Shown here piece after piece: positions 40,815-49,784 of a stretch of DNA of 64,000 nucleotides (positions within the stretch are counted from its first letter, which is position 1; every line of letters starts with the position of its first letter). Both the position numbers and the translations under genes were made by a program. The stretch is from positions 6,510,001-6,574,000 of the forward strand of contig NZ_VFPO01000001.1 of NCBI RefSeq assembly GCF_006716765.1, read 5' to 3'. Source of the DNA: Actinomadura hallensis (GTDB lineage: Bacteria > Actinomycetota > Actinomycetes > Streptosporangiales > Streptosporangiaceae). Below the pieces are notes generated by a model. It was not told the origin of the DNA and made no database searches. It saw nothing but the letters and a program-made list of their open reading frames with translations.

Positions 40815-42443
40815 GTGAGCACGTCCGTCATCGAGCCCGGCACCCGTCTCGCCGGCCGCTACCGGCTTGAGGAACGCATCAGCGACTCCGGCGGGTCGAG
40901 CCTCTGGAAGGCCATCGACGAGATCCTGGCCAGGGCCGTCGCCGTCCGCACCTTCGACCCGGAGTTCCCCCGGATCGGCGAGGTGGTCACCTCCGCCCGC
41001 GCGGCCAGCCGGCTCACCGACCCGCGGCTCACCCAGGTGTTCGACGCCGACGACAGCGGCGAGAGCGCCTACGTCGTCAGCGAGTGGGTCGCCGGCGAGA
41101 CCCTGGAGGGAATGCTCTCCAAAGCCCCGCTGGAGCCGGGCCGCGCCGCGACCCTGCTGTACGAGGCGGCCGAGGCGATCGCCGCCGCCCACGCCGCCGG
41201 CATCTCCCACCTGTGCCTCACCCCCCGCGACCTCGTCTGGACGACGGGCGGCACCGTCAAGCTCCTCGGCGTCGCGACCGACGCCGTCCTCGCCGACCGC
41301 CACTCCGACGACCCCGCGGGCGACGACGTCCGCGGCCTCGGCCGGATGCTGTACGCGGCGCTGACCGCGCACTGGCCCGGCGACGAGAGCGACTCCGCCC
41401 TGCCCGCCGCGCCCTCGGCCGACGGGGTCCCCTACGCGCCGCGGCAGGTCCAGGCCGGGATCTCCCAGGCGGTCGACGCGATCGTGTGCCGCTGCCTCGG
41501 CATCGGCGGCGAGCCGCTCACCTCCCCGGCCGAGCTGGCCAAGGCGCTGCGCGGCGTCCCCCGGACCCCGCTGCCGCTGTTCGCCGGCCTCGGCCACGCG
41601 CCGCCGGCCCCGCGGCCCACCGCACAGCGCCGTCCCGCCGCCCCGCCGGCGGCGCCCTCGACGCAGGCGGCGACGCAGCCGCACCAGCCGCCCGGGCACG
41701 ACCGGCACCAGGCGTCCTCGCACGTCCCGCCGCCCCGGACGCGGGCCCCGCAGGGCGGGTTCCCCGCCCAGGGCGCGGCCGCCTCCACCCGCACGGCGCC
41801 CGCGCACAAGCGCGGCGCGCACGGCGGCGGTTCCGGGCCGCTCGGCAACCGCGCCCTCCTCGCCGTCGCCGCGGCGGCCCTCACCGTCATCGTCGGGATA
41901 GGAGCCTGGGCGCTGTCCAACTCCGGCGGCGACGGCGGACGCGACGACGGAACCGTCGCCGACCAGGGCCAGCAGAACCCGCAGCCGCAGCCCACGGTGG
42001 TGAAGCTCAAGCCGCAGGGCATCTCCGCCTTCCAGGACTCGCGCCCCACCAACCAGGACACCTCGATCGGCAAGGACCTCAAGACCGTCATCGACGGGCG
42101 GCCCGCCGGCGACTGGGAGACGCAGAGCTACGCCAACACCAACTTCGGCAACTACTCCAAGGGCCTCGGCGTCCTGCTCGACATGGGACGCCCCGTCGAG
42201 ATCGACAACATCAAGATCCACTCGCCGGTCGAGGGCGGCACCCTGCAGGTGAAGGTCGGCGAGTCCCCGTCGCTGGGCGCCCTCAAGGCGGTCGGGCAGC
42301 AGACCCCCAACGGCGACCAGATCACCATCACCGCCAGCCCCCGTGTCACGGGCCAGTACGTCCTCGTCTGGTTCACCAAGCTCCCCCCTTCGCCCCCGAA
42401 GGGACGGCTGGGCGAGGTCACCGTCTACGGGACGGCAGGCTGA
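40815..42443 (+). CDS. MviN-associated pseudokinase with extracellular F5/8-like domain
   Basis: 542 residues. The N-terminal kinase-like domain (RLAGRYRLEERISDSGGSSLWKA) lacks the key residues: the VAVRTF segment has Arg where the VAIK lysine should be, the catalytic loop reads SHLCLTPRDLVW without HRD, and DFG is replaced by LLGVATD. A Pro/His/Ala-rich linker, one membrane segment (ALLAVAAAALTVIVGIGAWAL, about 350-370), and an outer domain with VIDGRPAGDWETQSYANTNF and ITITASPRVTGQYVLVWF resembling F5/8 type C follow. In mycobacteria the same pseudokinase binds FhaA and controls MurJ. Two GTGs compete; 40815 is preferred over 40800. Confidence 0.88.
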   Translation: MSTSVIEPGTRLAGRYRLEERISDSGGSSLWKAIDEILARAVAVRTFDPEFPRIGEVVTSARAASRLTDPRLTQVFDADDSGESAYVVSEWVAGETLEGMLSKAPLEPGRAATLLYEAAEAIAAAHAAGISHLCLTPRDLVWTTGGTVKLLGVATDAVLADRHSDDPAGDDVRGLGRMLYAALTAHWPGDESDSALPAAPSADGVPYAPRQVQAGISQAVDAIVCRCLGIGGEPLTSPAELAKALRGVPRTPLPLFAGLGHAPPAPRPTAQRRPAAPPAAPSTQAATQPHQPPGHDRHQASSHVPPPRTRAPQGGFPAQGAAASTRTAPAHKRGAHGGGSGPLGNRALLAVAAAALTVIVGIGAWALSNSGGDGGRDDGTVADQGQQNPQPQPTVVKLKPQGISAFQDSRPTNQDTSIGKDLKTVIDGRPAGDWETQSYANTNFGNYSKGLGVLLDMGRPVEIDNIKIHSPVEGGTLQVKVGESPSLGALKAVGQQTPNGDQITITASPRVTGQYVLVWFTKLPPSPPKGRLGEVTVYGTAG

Positions 42444-42611
42444 ACTCCCTCCTCACGGAGGTCATGAGCTGTGACGAGGAGTGGCGCATGTCTGTATCGT
42501 GCCTGTGAGCAGATTGTCCCCTCGCCCCCAGGAACCTGTGGTGCCTTCCCCAGCAACCGGTCGTGGACGCCCCACACCGACCGGGCGTCCAGTTCGAGAA
42601 AGCGGTCGCTC

Positions 42612-43235
42612 ATGACGTCGGTGAGCACGCGTCGCGTCGACGAGGTGCCCGACAAGGAGCTCCTCGCCCGCCACGCCAAGGGGGACCCGCACGCGTTCGC
42701 CGAACTCGTGCACCGCCACCGCGACCGCATGTGGGCCGTCGCGCTGCGGACCATCGGCGACCCGGAGGAGGCCGCGGACGCGCTCCAGGACGCCTGCCTC
42801 TCGGCGTTCCGCGCCGCCGCGCGGTTCCGCGGCGACGCCGCCGTCACCACGTGGCTCCACCGCATCGTCGTGAACGCCTGCCTGGACCGCATCAGGCGCA
42901 AGTCCGTCCGGCCCGCCACGCCGATGGGCGACGACGCCACGTTCGACGCCGTCGCGCCGAAGATGCCCGACCCGACCGACGCGCACGGCGTGTCCCTCGA
43001 CGTCACCACCGCGCTGCAGCGGCTCCCGTACGAGCAGCGCGCCGCCCTCGTCCTCGTCGACATGATGGGCTACTCCGTCGACGACGCCGCGCGCATCATG
43101 GAGGTGCCCCCAGGAACGATCAAGAGCCGGTGCGCGCGGGGTCGCGCCAGGCTCGCCCCGCTTCTCGTGCACCACAGGAACCGACGGGACCGCAAAAACG
43201 TCGGAGGTGTGGAAGGAGGTGGCATGCCCAAGTGA
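42612..43235 (+). CDS. sigM: ECF RNA polymerase sigma factor SigM
   Basis: 207 residues from the ATG at 42612. Region 2: ELVHRHRDRMWAVALRTIGDPEEAADALQDACLSAFRAAARFRGDAAVTTWLHRIVVNACLDRIRR. Region 4: LQRLPYEQRAALVLVDMMGYSVDDAARIMEVPPGTIKSRCARGRARL. The position between the MurJ-pseudokinase cluster and trxB identifies it as the SigM of actinobacteria. Translation upstream of 42612 is unlikely. The stop overlaps the GTG of the anti-sigma gene, so the two are coupled. SigM acts in envelope stress in relatives; here the inducer is unknown. Confidence 0.9.
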   Translation: MTSVSTRRVDEVPDKELLARHAKGDPHAFAELVHRHRDRMWAVALRTIGDPEEAADALQDACLSAFRAAARFRGDAAVTTWLHRIVVNACLDRIRRKSVRPATPMGDDATFDAVAPKMPDPTDAHGVSLDVTTALQRLPYEQRAALVLVDMMGYSVDDAARIMEVPPGTIKSRCARGRARLAPLLVHHRNRRDRKNVGGVEGGGMPK

Positions 43236-43996
43236 ACCCCGCACACCTTGACTACGACGTCCTGGCCGACCTGGCCGAAGGATTGCTCGAAGACGACGAA
43301 GCCGCCTCCGTCAACGCGCACCTCGAGACCTGCGCCGAATGCCGTGACCGCTCCGCCGACCTCGCGGACGTGTCCCGGATCCTGGCGGAGGCGCCCGCGC
43401 CGACCATCCCCGCAGAGCTGGCCGAACGCATCGACTCCGCGATCGCCGCGGAATCGCTGAACAACGCCACCGTGGTGAGCATGGAGCAGCGGCGCGGAAG
43501 GCGGCATTGGCGGATACTGTCGGCCGCCGCCGCAGCCGTGATCGTGGTCGGCGGCGGCGCGGCGGTCGGCTCGATCGCCCTGGACGGGGCGAGCAGCGAG
43601 GACGGCTCGGCGGCCGCGCCGCCGAAGCAGGACAGTTCCGCCTCGCACGACGTCGGCCCGAAGGCGGCGGCGCCGTCGGCGGGCCCGGTCTTCCAGGTCG
43701 CCCGCAGCGGCACCGACTACCGGTCCGGCGACCTGGGGGCGCAGGTCGCCGGCGTCCTGGAGGACACCGACCGGGAGACGACCGGAGCCGCCCCGGCGGA
43801 CGCGCGTCTCCGGTCCTGCGTCAACGCCCTCACCCGGGGGAAGGCCCCCGCGCTCGTCGACCGGGCCGACTACGAGGGCGAACCGGCCTACGTCATCGCC
43901 GCCCAGGCCGACGAGCCCGGCAGGATGAACATCTGGGTGGTCGGCACGGACTGCTCGGCGGACGACCCGAAGATCCTGAAGCGGGAGACCAGGTAG
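43232..43996 (+). CDS. Anti-sigma factor with HxxxCxxC zinc motif
   Basis: 254 residues. The N-terminal cytoplasmic part has LDYDVLADLAEGLLEDDEAASVNAHLETCAECRD, the ZAS-type anti-sigma domain with HLETCAEC. A membrane segment (WRILSAAAAAVIVVGGGAAVGSIAL, about 90-115) leads to an outer domain with few motifs. GTG start at 43232 overlaps the sigM stop, with an AAGGAGGTG site 11 bases upstream. It likely binds SigM at the membrane and releases it under stress. Confidence 0.88.
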   Translation: MNPAHLDYDVLADLAEGLLEDDEAASVNAHLETCAECRDRSADLADVSRILAEAPAPTIPAELAERIDSAIAAESLNNATVVSMEQRRGRRHWRILSAAAAAVIVVGGGAAVGSIALDGASSEDGSAAAPPKQDSSASHDVGPKAAAPSAGPVFQVARSGTDYRSGDLGAQVAGVLEDTDRETTGAAPADARLRSCVNALTRGKAPALVDRADYEGEPAYVIAAQADEPGRMNIWVVGTDCSADDPKILKRETR

Positions 43997-44005
43997 TCCG
44001 CGCCC

Positions 44006-44035
44006 GAGGCCACGCGCCGACGCCGCCGTGGCCTC
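44006..44035 (+). terminator. Hairpin terminator after the sigM operon
   Basis: GAGGCCACG (44006-44014) and CGTGGCCTC (44027-44035) form a perfect 9-bp stem with a 12-base loop, followed by TTCAC; 10 bp after the anti-sigma stop. Confidence 0.65.
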
Positions 44036-44099
44036 TTCACAAAGCCCGCCCGGCCCATGTCACGCCACGTGGCGGTTCAGGCTGCCCGAGGGGCTCGGC

Positions 44100-44672
44100 T
44101 CAGAGGGAGCTCAGGAAGTCCAGGGCGATCGTCCAGGCGCGTTCGGCCGCCTCGGCGTCGTAGTCGGGGAGGTCCGGGTCGGTGAAGAGGTGGCCCGCGC
44201 CCCGGTAGCGGAAGACCTCCACGTCCGCGCCCGCCCGGCGCATCCGGAGGTACCAGGCGTTCAGCCAGTCGACCGGCTCGTAGGTGTCGGGGTCGGCGAC
44301 GTGCAGCTGCACCGGGATGTCGGTGGACGCGTCGTCCGCCATGTCGGACGTCCCGTGCATCAGCAGCAGCCCGCCGGCCTTGTCGTCGGCGAGGGCGAGG
44401 TTCTGGGCGAGGGATCCGCCGAGGGAGAACCCGGCGTAGACCAGGCCGCCCTCGCCCACCAGCGGGGCGGCCGCCGCCACGGCGCGGCGCAGCAGCTCGT
44501 CCCGCCCGATCTCCTCCTTGATCTCGATGCCGGCCTCGGGGTCGTCGACGACCCGCCCGTCGTACAGGTCGGGGACGTGGACCTCGTGGCCCGCCGCGCG
44601 CAGCCGGTCCGCCGCCTGGTGCACCGCCGGGCGCAGCCCGTACATCGAGTGGAGAAGCAGAACACGCGCCAT
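44100..44672 (-). CDS. Dienelactone hydrolase-family alpha/beta hydrolase
   Basis: 190 residues. The fold starts MARVLLLHSMYGLRPAVHQAADRLRAAGHEV and has VPDLYDG, the nucleophile elbow GFSLGGS, DPDTYEPVDW for the acid and GAGHLFTDPDLPDYD for the His. True dienelactone hydrolases have Cys in GxCxGG; here it is Ser, as in many actinobacterial members of unknown substrate. ATG at 44672 (44678 is less likely). Convergent with the anti-sigma gene; divergent from trxB. Confidence 0.85.
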   Translation of the reverse strand: MARVLLLHSMYGLRPAVHQAADRLRAAGHEVHVPDLYDGRVVDDPEAGIEIKEEIGRDELLRRAVAAAAPLVGEGGLVYAGFSLGGSLAQNLALADDKAGGLLLMHGTSDMADDASTDIPVQLHVADPDTYEPVDWLNAWYLRMRRAGADVEVFRYRGAGHLFTDPDLPDYDAEAAERAWTIALDFLSSL

Positions 44673-44767
44673 GCCCACACCCTACGACCGCCCCAAGCGT
44701 CCCGGGCGGCCTCACGCCTCCCAGACGCCCGTCGCGACCCACGGGGGAGCCCGCGAGGCGGCGTGGC

Positions 44768-44795
44768 GGGAATCTGCGGGCCCTAGGATCGGTTG
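44768..44795 (+). promoter_or_regulatory. SigR/SigH-type promoter of trxBA
   Basis: GGGAAT (44768-44773), 18 bases, then GTTG (44792-44795) matches the GGAAT-N18/19-GTT consensus of the thiol-stress sigma factors SigR (Streptomyces) and SigH (Mycobacterium). The trxB start is about 60 bases downstream. A TTGACG at 44793 may also serve housekeeping RNA polymerase. Confidence 0.8.
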
Positions 44796-44853
44796 ACGCG
44801 ACTAGCAGGCCGGGTCGTGCGGCAAGGTGGCCAGTAAGGAGAGGCGTAGAACA

Positions 44854-45807
44854 GTGAGCGACGTCCGTAACGTCATCATCATCGGCTCGGGCCCCGCGGG
44901 CTATACGGCCGCCATCTACGCGGCCCGCGGCGATCTCAAGCCGCTGGTGTTCGAAGGGTCCGTGACGGCCGGTGGTGCGCTGATGAACACCACCGACGTG
45001 GAGAACTTCCCCGGCTTCCCCGACGGGATCCTGGGCCCGGACCTCATGGACAACCTGCGCAAGCAGGCCGACCGCTTCGGCGCCGAGTTCATCACCGACG
45101 ACGTCACCGAGGTCGACCTGCTCGCCGACCCCAAGGTCGTCAAGTCCGGCGACGACACCTACCTCACCCGGGCCGTGATCATCGCGACCGGTTCCGGGTA
45201 CCGGGAGCTGGGCCTGCCGGACGAGAAGCGCCTGTCGGGACGCGGCGTCTCCTGGTGCGCGACGTGCGACGGGTTCTTCTTCCGCGAGCAGGACGTCGCC
45301 GTCGTCGGCGGGGGCGACACCGCGATGGAGGAGGCGATCTTCCTCACGAAGTTCGCCCGGTCCGTCACCGTCATCCACCGCCGCGACACGCTGCGCGCCT
45401 CCAAGATCATGCAGGAGCGCGCGTTCGCCAACGAGAAGATCAAGTTCCTGTGGGACAGCGAGGTCACGGGCATCAGCGGCGAGGACCGCGTCACCGGCCT
45501 GACCGTCCGCAACAACAAGACCGGTGAGACGTCCACGCTGGAGGTCACCGGCCTGTTCGTCGCGATCGGCCACGACCCGCGCAGCGAGCTGTTCGCCGGC
45601 CAGCTGGAGACCGACTCCGACGGGTACCTGATCGTCGACGCCCCGACCACGAAGACGAAGATCCCCGGCGTGTTCGCCTGCGGCGACGTGGTCGACCACA
45701 TCTACCGTCAGGCCGTCACCGCCGCCGGCACCGGCTGCGCCGCCGCCATCGACGCCGAGCGGTGGCTGCAGGACCAGGACGCCGCGGACGACGGCGCCCG
45801 GTCCTGA
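44854..45807 (+). CDS. trxB: Thioredoxin reductase
   Basis: 317 residues. VIIIGSGPAGYTAAIYAARG binds FAD, SWCATCDGFFF holds the redox-active CATC, VAVVGGGDTAMEEAIFL binds NADPH, and GVFACGDVVDHIYRQAVTAAGTGCAAAIDAERWL closes the FAD site. It reduces thioredoxin with NADPH. GTG start at 44854 after AAGGAGAGG. It is followed by trxA after 150 bp and preceded by a SigR/SigH-type promoter. Confidence 0.97.
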   Translation: MSDVRNVIIIGSGPAGYTAAIYAARGDLKPLVFEGSVTAGGALMNTTDVENFPGFPDGILGPDLMDNLRKQADRFGAEFITDDVTEVDLLADPKVVKSGDDTYLTRAVIIATGSGYRELGLPDEKRLSGRGVSWCATCDGFFFREQDVAVVGGGDTAMEEAIFLTKFARSVTVIHRRDTLRASKIMQERAFANEKIKFLWDSEVTGISGEDRVTGLTVRNNKTGETSTLEVTGLFVAIGHDPRSELFAGQLETDSDGYLIVDAPTTKTKIPGVFACGDVVDHIYRQAVTAAGTGCAAAIDAERWLQDQDAADDGARS

Positions 45808-45957
45808 CCCGCCCCTGCACCGCACCCACCGGACGTCCCGCCCGTCGCCGGACGCCGCCCCGTGCGGGCCGTGAAGGCCCGTGACCGCGTCCGGCGCCGG
45901 GACACGACCGCCAGACGCGCGCGGACGCTCGCCCCGCGCGAGAGAGAAGGAGAACAC

Positions 45958-46272
45958 ATGAAGGCCGTGACCGACGCCGACTTCGAGTCGGAAGTCCTGA
46001 AGAACGACAAGCCCGTGCTCGTGGACTTCTGGGCCGAGTGGTGCGGCCCGTGCCGCATGGTCGCGCCGATCCTCGAGGAGATCTCCAAGGAGCACGGCGA
46101 CAAGATCGACATCGTCAAGCTCAACATCGACGAGAACCCGAAGGTGCCGCAGCAGTACGGCATCATGCAGATCCCGACGATGAACGTCTACAAGGACGGT
46201 GAGGTCGTCAAGCAGATCATGGGCGCCAAGCCGAAGGCGGCGCTCCTGAAGGACCTCGCCGAGTTCATCTGA
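45958..46272 (+). CDS. trxA: Thioredoxin
   Basis: 104 residues with the active site FWAEWCGPCRMVAPILEEI and the cis-proline loop IMQIPTMNVYKDG. ATG at 45958 after GAGAAGGAG. It reduces disulfides in ribonucleotide reductase and other proteins and is recycled by the upstream TrxB, probably from one transcript under the thiol-stress promoter. Confidence 0.97.
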   Translation: MKAVTDADFESEVLKNDKPVLVDFWAEWCGPCRMVAPILEEISKEHGDKIDIVKLNIDENPKVPQQYGIMQIPTMNVYKDGEVVKQIMGAKPKAALLKDLAEFI

Positions 46273-46583
46273 GGCCCCGTGCGGGCCGCCGGACGGCGGC
46301 CGGGGACGCCGTGAAGTCGTCCTCGGCCGCCGTTCTCGTCTTCGGACGGCCGCCGCGTGCCGTCATCATGCACGACCGGCGGTTTCTCGCCCACGCTCCA
46401 TGGGCCGGTCGCGGCCGCACCGGGCCCGGTACTTCGTCGGGCCGGCTGGCCTCAACACCGCCGGCCTCGGCGCCGCCCGCATGCGGCCGGATCTGCGGCG
46501 TCGAAGAACGCGTTCAGGTACGGGCACCGGCCGATCGACCGCCGACACCGCGGCGCCGCGCCGGGCGAGGCGCCTGAACGGCC
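46273..46583. other. Convergent intergenic region trxA / acetyltransferase
   Basis: 311 bp; a GC-rich dyad GGCCGCCG-GA-CGGCGGCC (46284-46301) just after trxA may act as a terminator. No gene is supported here. Confidence 0.5.
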
Positions 46584-47201
46584 CTAGACGGGCCGGAGAG
46601 CGCCCTCCGGGGTCATGGAGCCCAGGAGCCGTTCCAAGGCCACCTCGACGTCCTCACGCCACGAGAGGGCCGACTTCAGCTCCAGCCGCAGCCTGGGGTA
46701 CCGGTGATGGGGCCGGACGGTCTTGAACCCGACCGACAGGAGATAGTCGGCGGGCACCATGCAGCCGCCCTCCTCGCCCTTCAGGTCGCCGAACGCTTCG
46801 ATGGCCTTCACCGCGCGCCGCGTCAGGTCCTTCGCGACGCCCTGGACCAGCATGCGGCCGAGGCCGCCGCCCGCGAACTCCGGCAGGATGTGCGCGGTCA
46901 TCAGCAGCACCGCGTCCGCGCTGACCGGGCTCGTCGGGAACGCCACCGACCGCGGCACGTAGAGCGGCGGCGCGTACATCACGAACCCCGCCGGGACGCC
47001 GTCCACGTAAACGATCTTTCCGCAGCTGCCCCACTCGAGGAGCGTCGAGGAGGTCCACGCCTCCTTCTCCAGGGCCGCGTCGCCGGTCGAGGCCGCCCGC
47101 TCCCCGCTCACCGGGTCCAGTTCCCAGAAGACGCAGCCCCGGCACCGGTGCGGCAGATCCCCGAGGTTGTCCAGCGTGATGTTGACGAGACGACGCGACA
47201 C
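46584..47201 (-). CDS. GNAT-family acetyltransferase
   Basis: 205 residues. The acetyl-CoA fold shows ALEKEAWTSSTLLEWGSCGKIVYVDGVPAGFVMYAPP and LLMTAHILPEFAGGGLGRMLVQGVAKDLTRRAVKAIEAFG, with the Q/GxxGxG-like EFAGGGLG. A pair CRGC near the N-terminus (LPHRCRGCVFWELD) is conserved in homologues near parB as I recall (Rv3916c type). GTG 47201 follows AGGGGGTG; the longer frame to 47354 is not protein-like. Acceptor unknown. Confidence 0.85.
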   Translation of the reverse strand: MSRRLVNITLDNLGDLPHRCRGCVFWELDPVSGERAASTGDAALEKEAWTSSTLLEWGSCGKIVYVDGVPAGFVMYAPPLYVPRSVAFPTSPVSADAVLLMTAHILPEFAGGGLGRMLVQGVAKDLTRRAVKAIEAFGDLKGEEGGCMVPADYLLSVGFKTVRPHHRYPRLRLELKSALSWREDVEVALERLLGSMTPEGALRPV

Positions 47202-47473
47202 CGGGTCGGCACCCCCTGTTGCGATCCTCGCCCGCCTGACCTGAGACCGCGGGCCGGGCCGGGCCGCGGTCCTCCCGGGCGGAACGCCATTCGCGGAAGT
47301 TCCCGGCAACATTCCGGGATCCTCGGGCATCGTATCGGACAGGGGAGTTCCCACCCGACCGACGCGCCCGGCGCGATCTTGCGCCGGGGCCCCGCGGGGC
47401 GGGCGGCCCGCGTCGTATCGTCACAGGCGATGCCGTAGTTTGCTGGCAAGCCAGTCCATCTCGGAGGTACCTC

Positions 47474-48766
47474 GTGGAAAAGCACTCGCGCACAGATGCC
47501 TACACCGACCGCTACGCCGCGCGTGCCGCCGGCATGGTGCCGTCCGAGATCCGGGCTCTGTTCGCGATGGCCTCCCGCCCCGAGGTGGTCTCCCTCGCCG
47601 GCGGGATGCCGTACGTGTCCGCGCTCCCCCTCGACGCCGTCGGCGACATGATCGGCGACCTCGTCGCCGGCAAGGGCGCGGACGTGCTGCAGTACGGCTC
47701 CGCGCAGGGCGACGAGCGGCTCCGCGAGCACATCTGCGAGGTGATGTCCCTCGAGGGCATCCAGGCGTCCGCCGACGACGTCGTCGTCACCGTCGGCGCC
47801 CAGCAGGCGCTCGACCTCATCACCAAGATCTTCGTCGACCCGGGCGACGTCGTCCTCGCCGAGGCGCCCTCCTACGTCGGCGCGCTCGGCACGTTCGCCG
47901 CCTACCAGGCCGACGTCGTGCACGTCCCCCTGGACGAAGGGGGGCTCGTCCCCGGCGTGCTCCGCGAGACCCTGGCGCGGCTGCGGCGGGAGGGACGCAC
48001 GGTCAAGTTCCTCTACACGGTCCCGACGTTCCAGAACCCCGCGGGCGTCACGCTCACCACCGCCCGCCGCGCCCAGATCCTGGAGATCTGCGCCGAGTAC
48101 GACGTCCTCGTCGTCGAGGACAACCCGTACGGGCTCCTCGGCTTCGACGGCGAGCCCATGCGGGCGCTCCGCGCGGACGACTCCGAGCGCGTCATCTACC
48201 TCGGCTCGTTCTCCAAGACGATCGCGTCCGGGCTCCGCGTCGGCTGGGTGCTGGCGCCCCACGCCGTCCGGGCCAAGCTGGTGCTGGCCGCCGAGTCCGC
48301 GATCCTGTGCCCGTCGAATTTCGCCCAGCTCGCCGTCCGCGAGTACCTCGCCACCCAGCCGTGGCGCGAGCAGATCAAGAACTTCCGCGAGCTCTACCGG
48401 GTCCGCCGCGACGCGATGCTCGAGGCCCTCGACCAGCTGATGCCGGACGGCTGCACCTGGACGCGCCCGCGGGGCGGGTTCTTCGTCTGGCTGACGCTCC
48501 CCGAGGGCCTCGACGCCAAGGCCATGGCGCCCCGCGCGATCGCCGAGCGCGTCGCCTACGTCCCGGGGACCGGCTTCTACGCCGACGGCAACGGCCACCG
48601 CCACATGCGGCTGTCGTACTGCTTCCCCGAGCCGCACCGCATCCGCGAGGGCATCCGGCGCCTCGCCGCCGTGGTGGAGGACGAGATCCGGCTCCGGGAC
48701 ACGTTCGGGGGCGCCGTCACGGGCGGCTCCACCGGCGTCCAGGCTCCCGGCCCTGACGTCGTCTGA
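47474..48766 (+). CDS. PLP-dependent aminotransferase, class I/II (MocR/2-aminoadipate-like)
   Basis: 430 residues. SLAGGMPYVSALPLDAV, LQYGSAQGDERLREHI, VTVGAQQALDLITKIFVDPGD, YTVPTFQNPAGVTLT and EDNPYGLLGFDG belong to fold type I; the PLP lysine is in LGSFSKTIASGLRVGWV. No N-terminal DNA-binding domain is present. Close relatives take 2-aminoadipate, aromatic or branched amino acids as substrate; not decided here. GTG at 47474 after GGAGGT. It ends at a parS site and terminator and precedes the Ddl-like gene. Confidence 0.88.
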   Translation: MEKHSRTDAYTDRYAARAAGMVPSEIRALFAMASRPEVVSLAGGMPYVSALPLDAVGDMIGDLVAGKGADVLQYGSAQGDERLREHICEVMSLEGIQASADDVVVTVGAQQALDLITKIFVDPGDVVLAEAPSYVGALGTFAAYQADVVHVPLDEGGLVPGVLRETLARLRREGRTVKFLYTVPTFQNPAGVTLTTARRAQILEICAEYDVLVVEDNPYGLLGFDGEPMRALRADDSERVIYLGSFSKTIASGLRVGWVLAPHAVRAKLVLAAESAILCPSNFAQLAVREYLATQPWREQIKNFRELYRVRRDAMLEALDQLMPDGCTWTRPRGGFFVWLTLPEGLDAKAMAPRAIAERVAYVPGTGFYADGNGHRHMRLSYCFPEPHRIREGIRRLAAVVEDEIRLRDTFGGAVTGGSTGVQAPGPDVV

Positions 48767-48768
48767 GG

Positions 48769-48782
48769 GTTTCACGTGAAAC
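48769..48782. other. parS site 1
   Basis: GTTTCACGTGAAAC, a perfect ParB-binding 14-mer, 2 bp after the aminotransferase stop. Confidence 0.93.
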
Positions 48783-48813
48783 GCGCCGGCTTCTTCGACC
48801 GGGAGGCCGGCGC
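48783..48813 (+). terminator. Hairpin terminator next to parS 1
   Basis: GCGCCGGC (48783-48790) with GCCGGCGC (48806-48813), then TTTCGTT. It directly follows parS 1 and ends the aminotransferase transcript. Confidence 0.7.
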
Positions 48814-48842
48814 TTTCGTTCTCAACGAGAGGGGCACCACCA

Positions 48843-49784
48843 GTGGAATTGGGGCACGTCGTCGTCCTGGCCGGAGGGCTCTCCTATGAGCGGGAGGTCT
48901 CGCTCCGCTCTGGCCGCCGAGTAACGGACGCCTTGCGCGCCCTGGACATCCCCGTCGAACTCCGCGACGCGGACGCCACCCTCCTCGACTCCCTCGCCGA
49001 GGACCCGCCGGACGCGGTGTTCCCCGTCCTGCACGGCGCCGCGGGGGAGGACGGCTCCATCCGCGACATCCTCGAACTCCTCGGCGTCCCCTACGTCGGC
49101 GCCCGCCCCGACGCCTGCCGCGTCTCGTGGGACAAGCCCACCGCGAAGTCCGTGGTGCGCCGCGCCGGGCTGCGGACGCCCAAGTCGGTCGCGCTGCCGA
49201 AGGAGGTCTTCCACGACCTCGGGGCCTCGTCCGTCCTGGAGCAGATCCTCAAGAGCCTCGGGCTTCCCCTCTTCGTGAAGCCCACCCGGGGCGGTTCGGC
49301 GCTCGGCGCCTCCGCCGTCCACGACGCCGCCGACCTCTCCGCCGCCATGGTCGGCTGCTTCGCCTACGGCGACGCCGCGCTCGTGGAGCAGTACGTCTCC
49401 GGCACCGAGGTCGCCGTCAGCGTCATCGAACGCGACGGCGTCCCCACCGCCCTGCCCGCCGTCGAGATCGTCGCCCCCGGCGGCCGCTACGACTACACCG
49501 CCCGCTACGACGCGGGCGACACCGAGTTCGTCACCCCGGCCCGCCTCACCCCCGAAGCCACCGCCCGCGCCACCGAGGCCGCTGTCACCGCCCACCGCGC
49601 CCTGGGCCTCCGCGACCTCTCCCGGACGGACCTCATCGTCTCCCCCGACGGCGAAGTCCACTTCCTGGAAGTCAACGTCGCCCCCGGCATGACGGAGACG
49701 AGCCTCTTCCCCCGCGCGATCAGCGGAGCCGACCTGGACCTGGGCGAGGTCTGCCGCTCCCTCCTCACCGCCCGCGTCCGCTGA
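48843..49784 (+). CDS. D-alanine-D-alanine ligase-family protein
   Basis: 313 residues of the ATP-grasp Ddl family. VVVLAGGLSYEREVSLRSGRRV, PVLHGAAGEDGSIRDILELLGVPYVG, FVKPTRGGSALGAS and VHFLEVNVAPGMTETSLFPRA are characteristic. HGAAGEDG and the PGMTETS end hold D-Ala binding and Mg2+ positions. It makes D-Ala-D-Ala (or a variant) for peptidoglycan. GTG start at 48843 after GAGAGGGGC. Genomes of this group often have a second Ddl; whether this is the main enzyme is unknown. Confidence 0.9.
   Translation: MELGHVVVLAGGLSYEREVSLRSGRRVTDALRALDIPVELRDADATLLDSLAEDPPDAVFPVLHGAAGEDGSIRDILELLGVPYVGARPDACRVSWDKPTAKSVVRRAGLRTPKSVALPKEVFHDLGASSVLEQILKSLGLPLFVKPTRGGSALGASAVHDAADLSAAMVGCFAYGDAALVEQYVSGTEVAVSVIERDGVPTALPAVEIVAPGGRYDYTARYDAGDTEFVTPARLTPEATARATEAAVTAHRALGLRDLSRTDLIVSPDGEVHFLEVNVAPGMTETSLFPRAISGADLDLGEVCRSLLTARVR

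Noticed and set aside
42471..42611. 47-codon upstream extension of SigM
   Set aside because: It contains Cys- and Pro-rich sequence with no sigma-factor similarity; region 2 begins shortly after the ATG at 42612.
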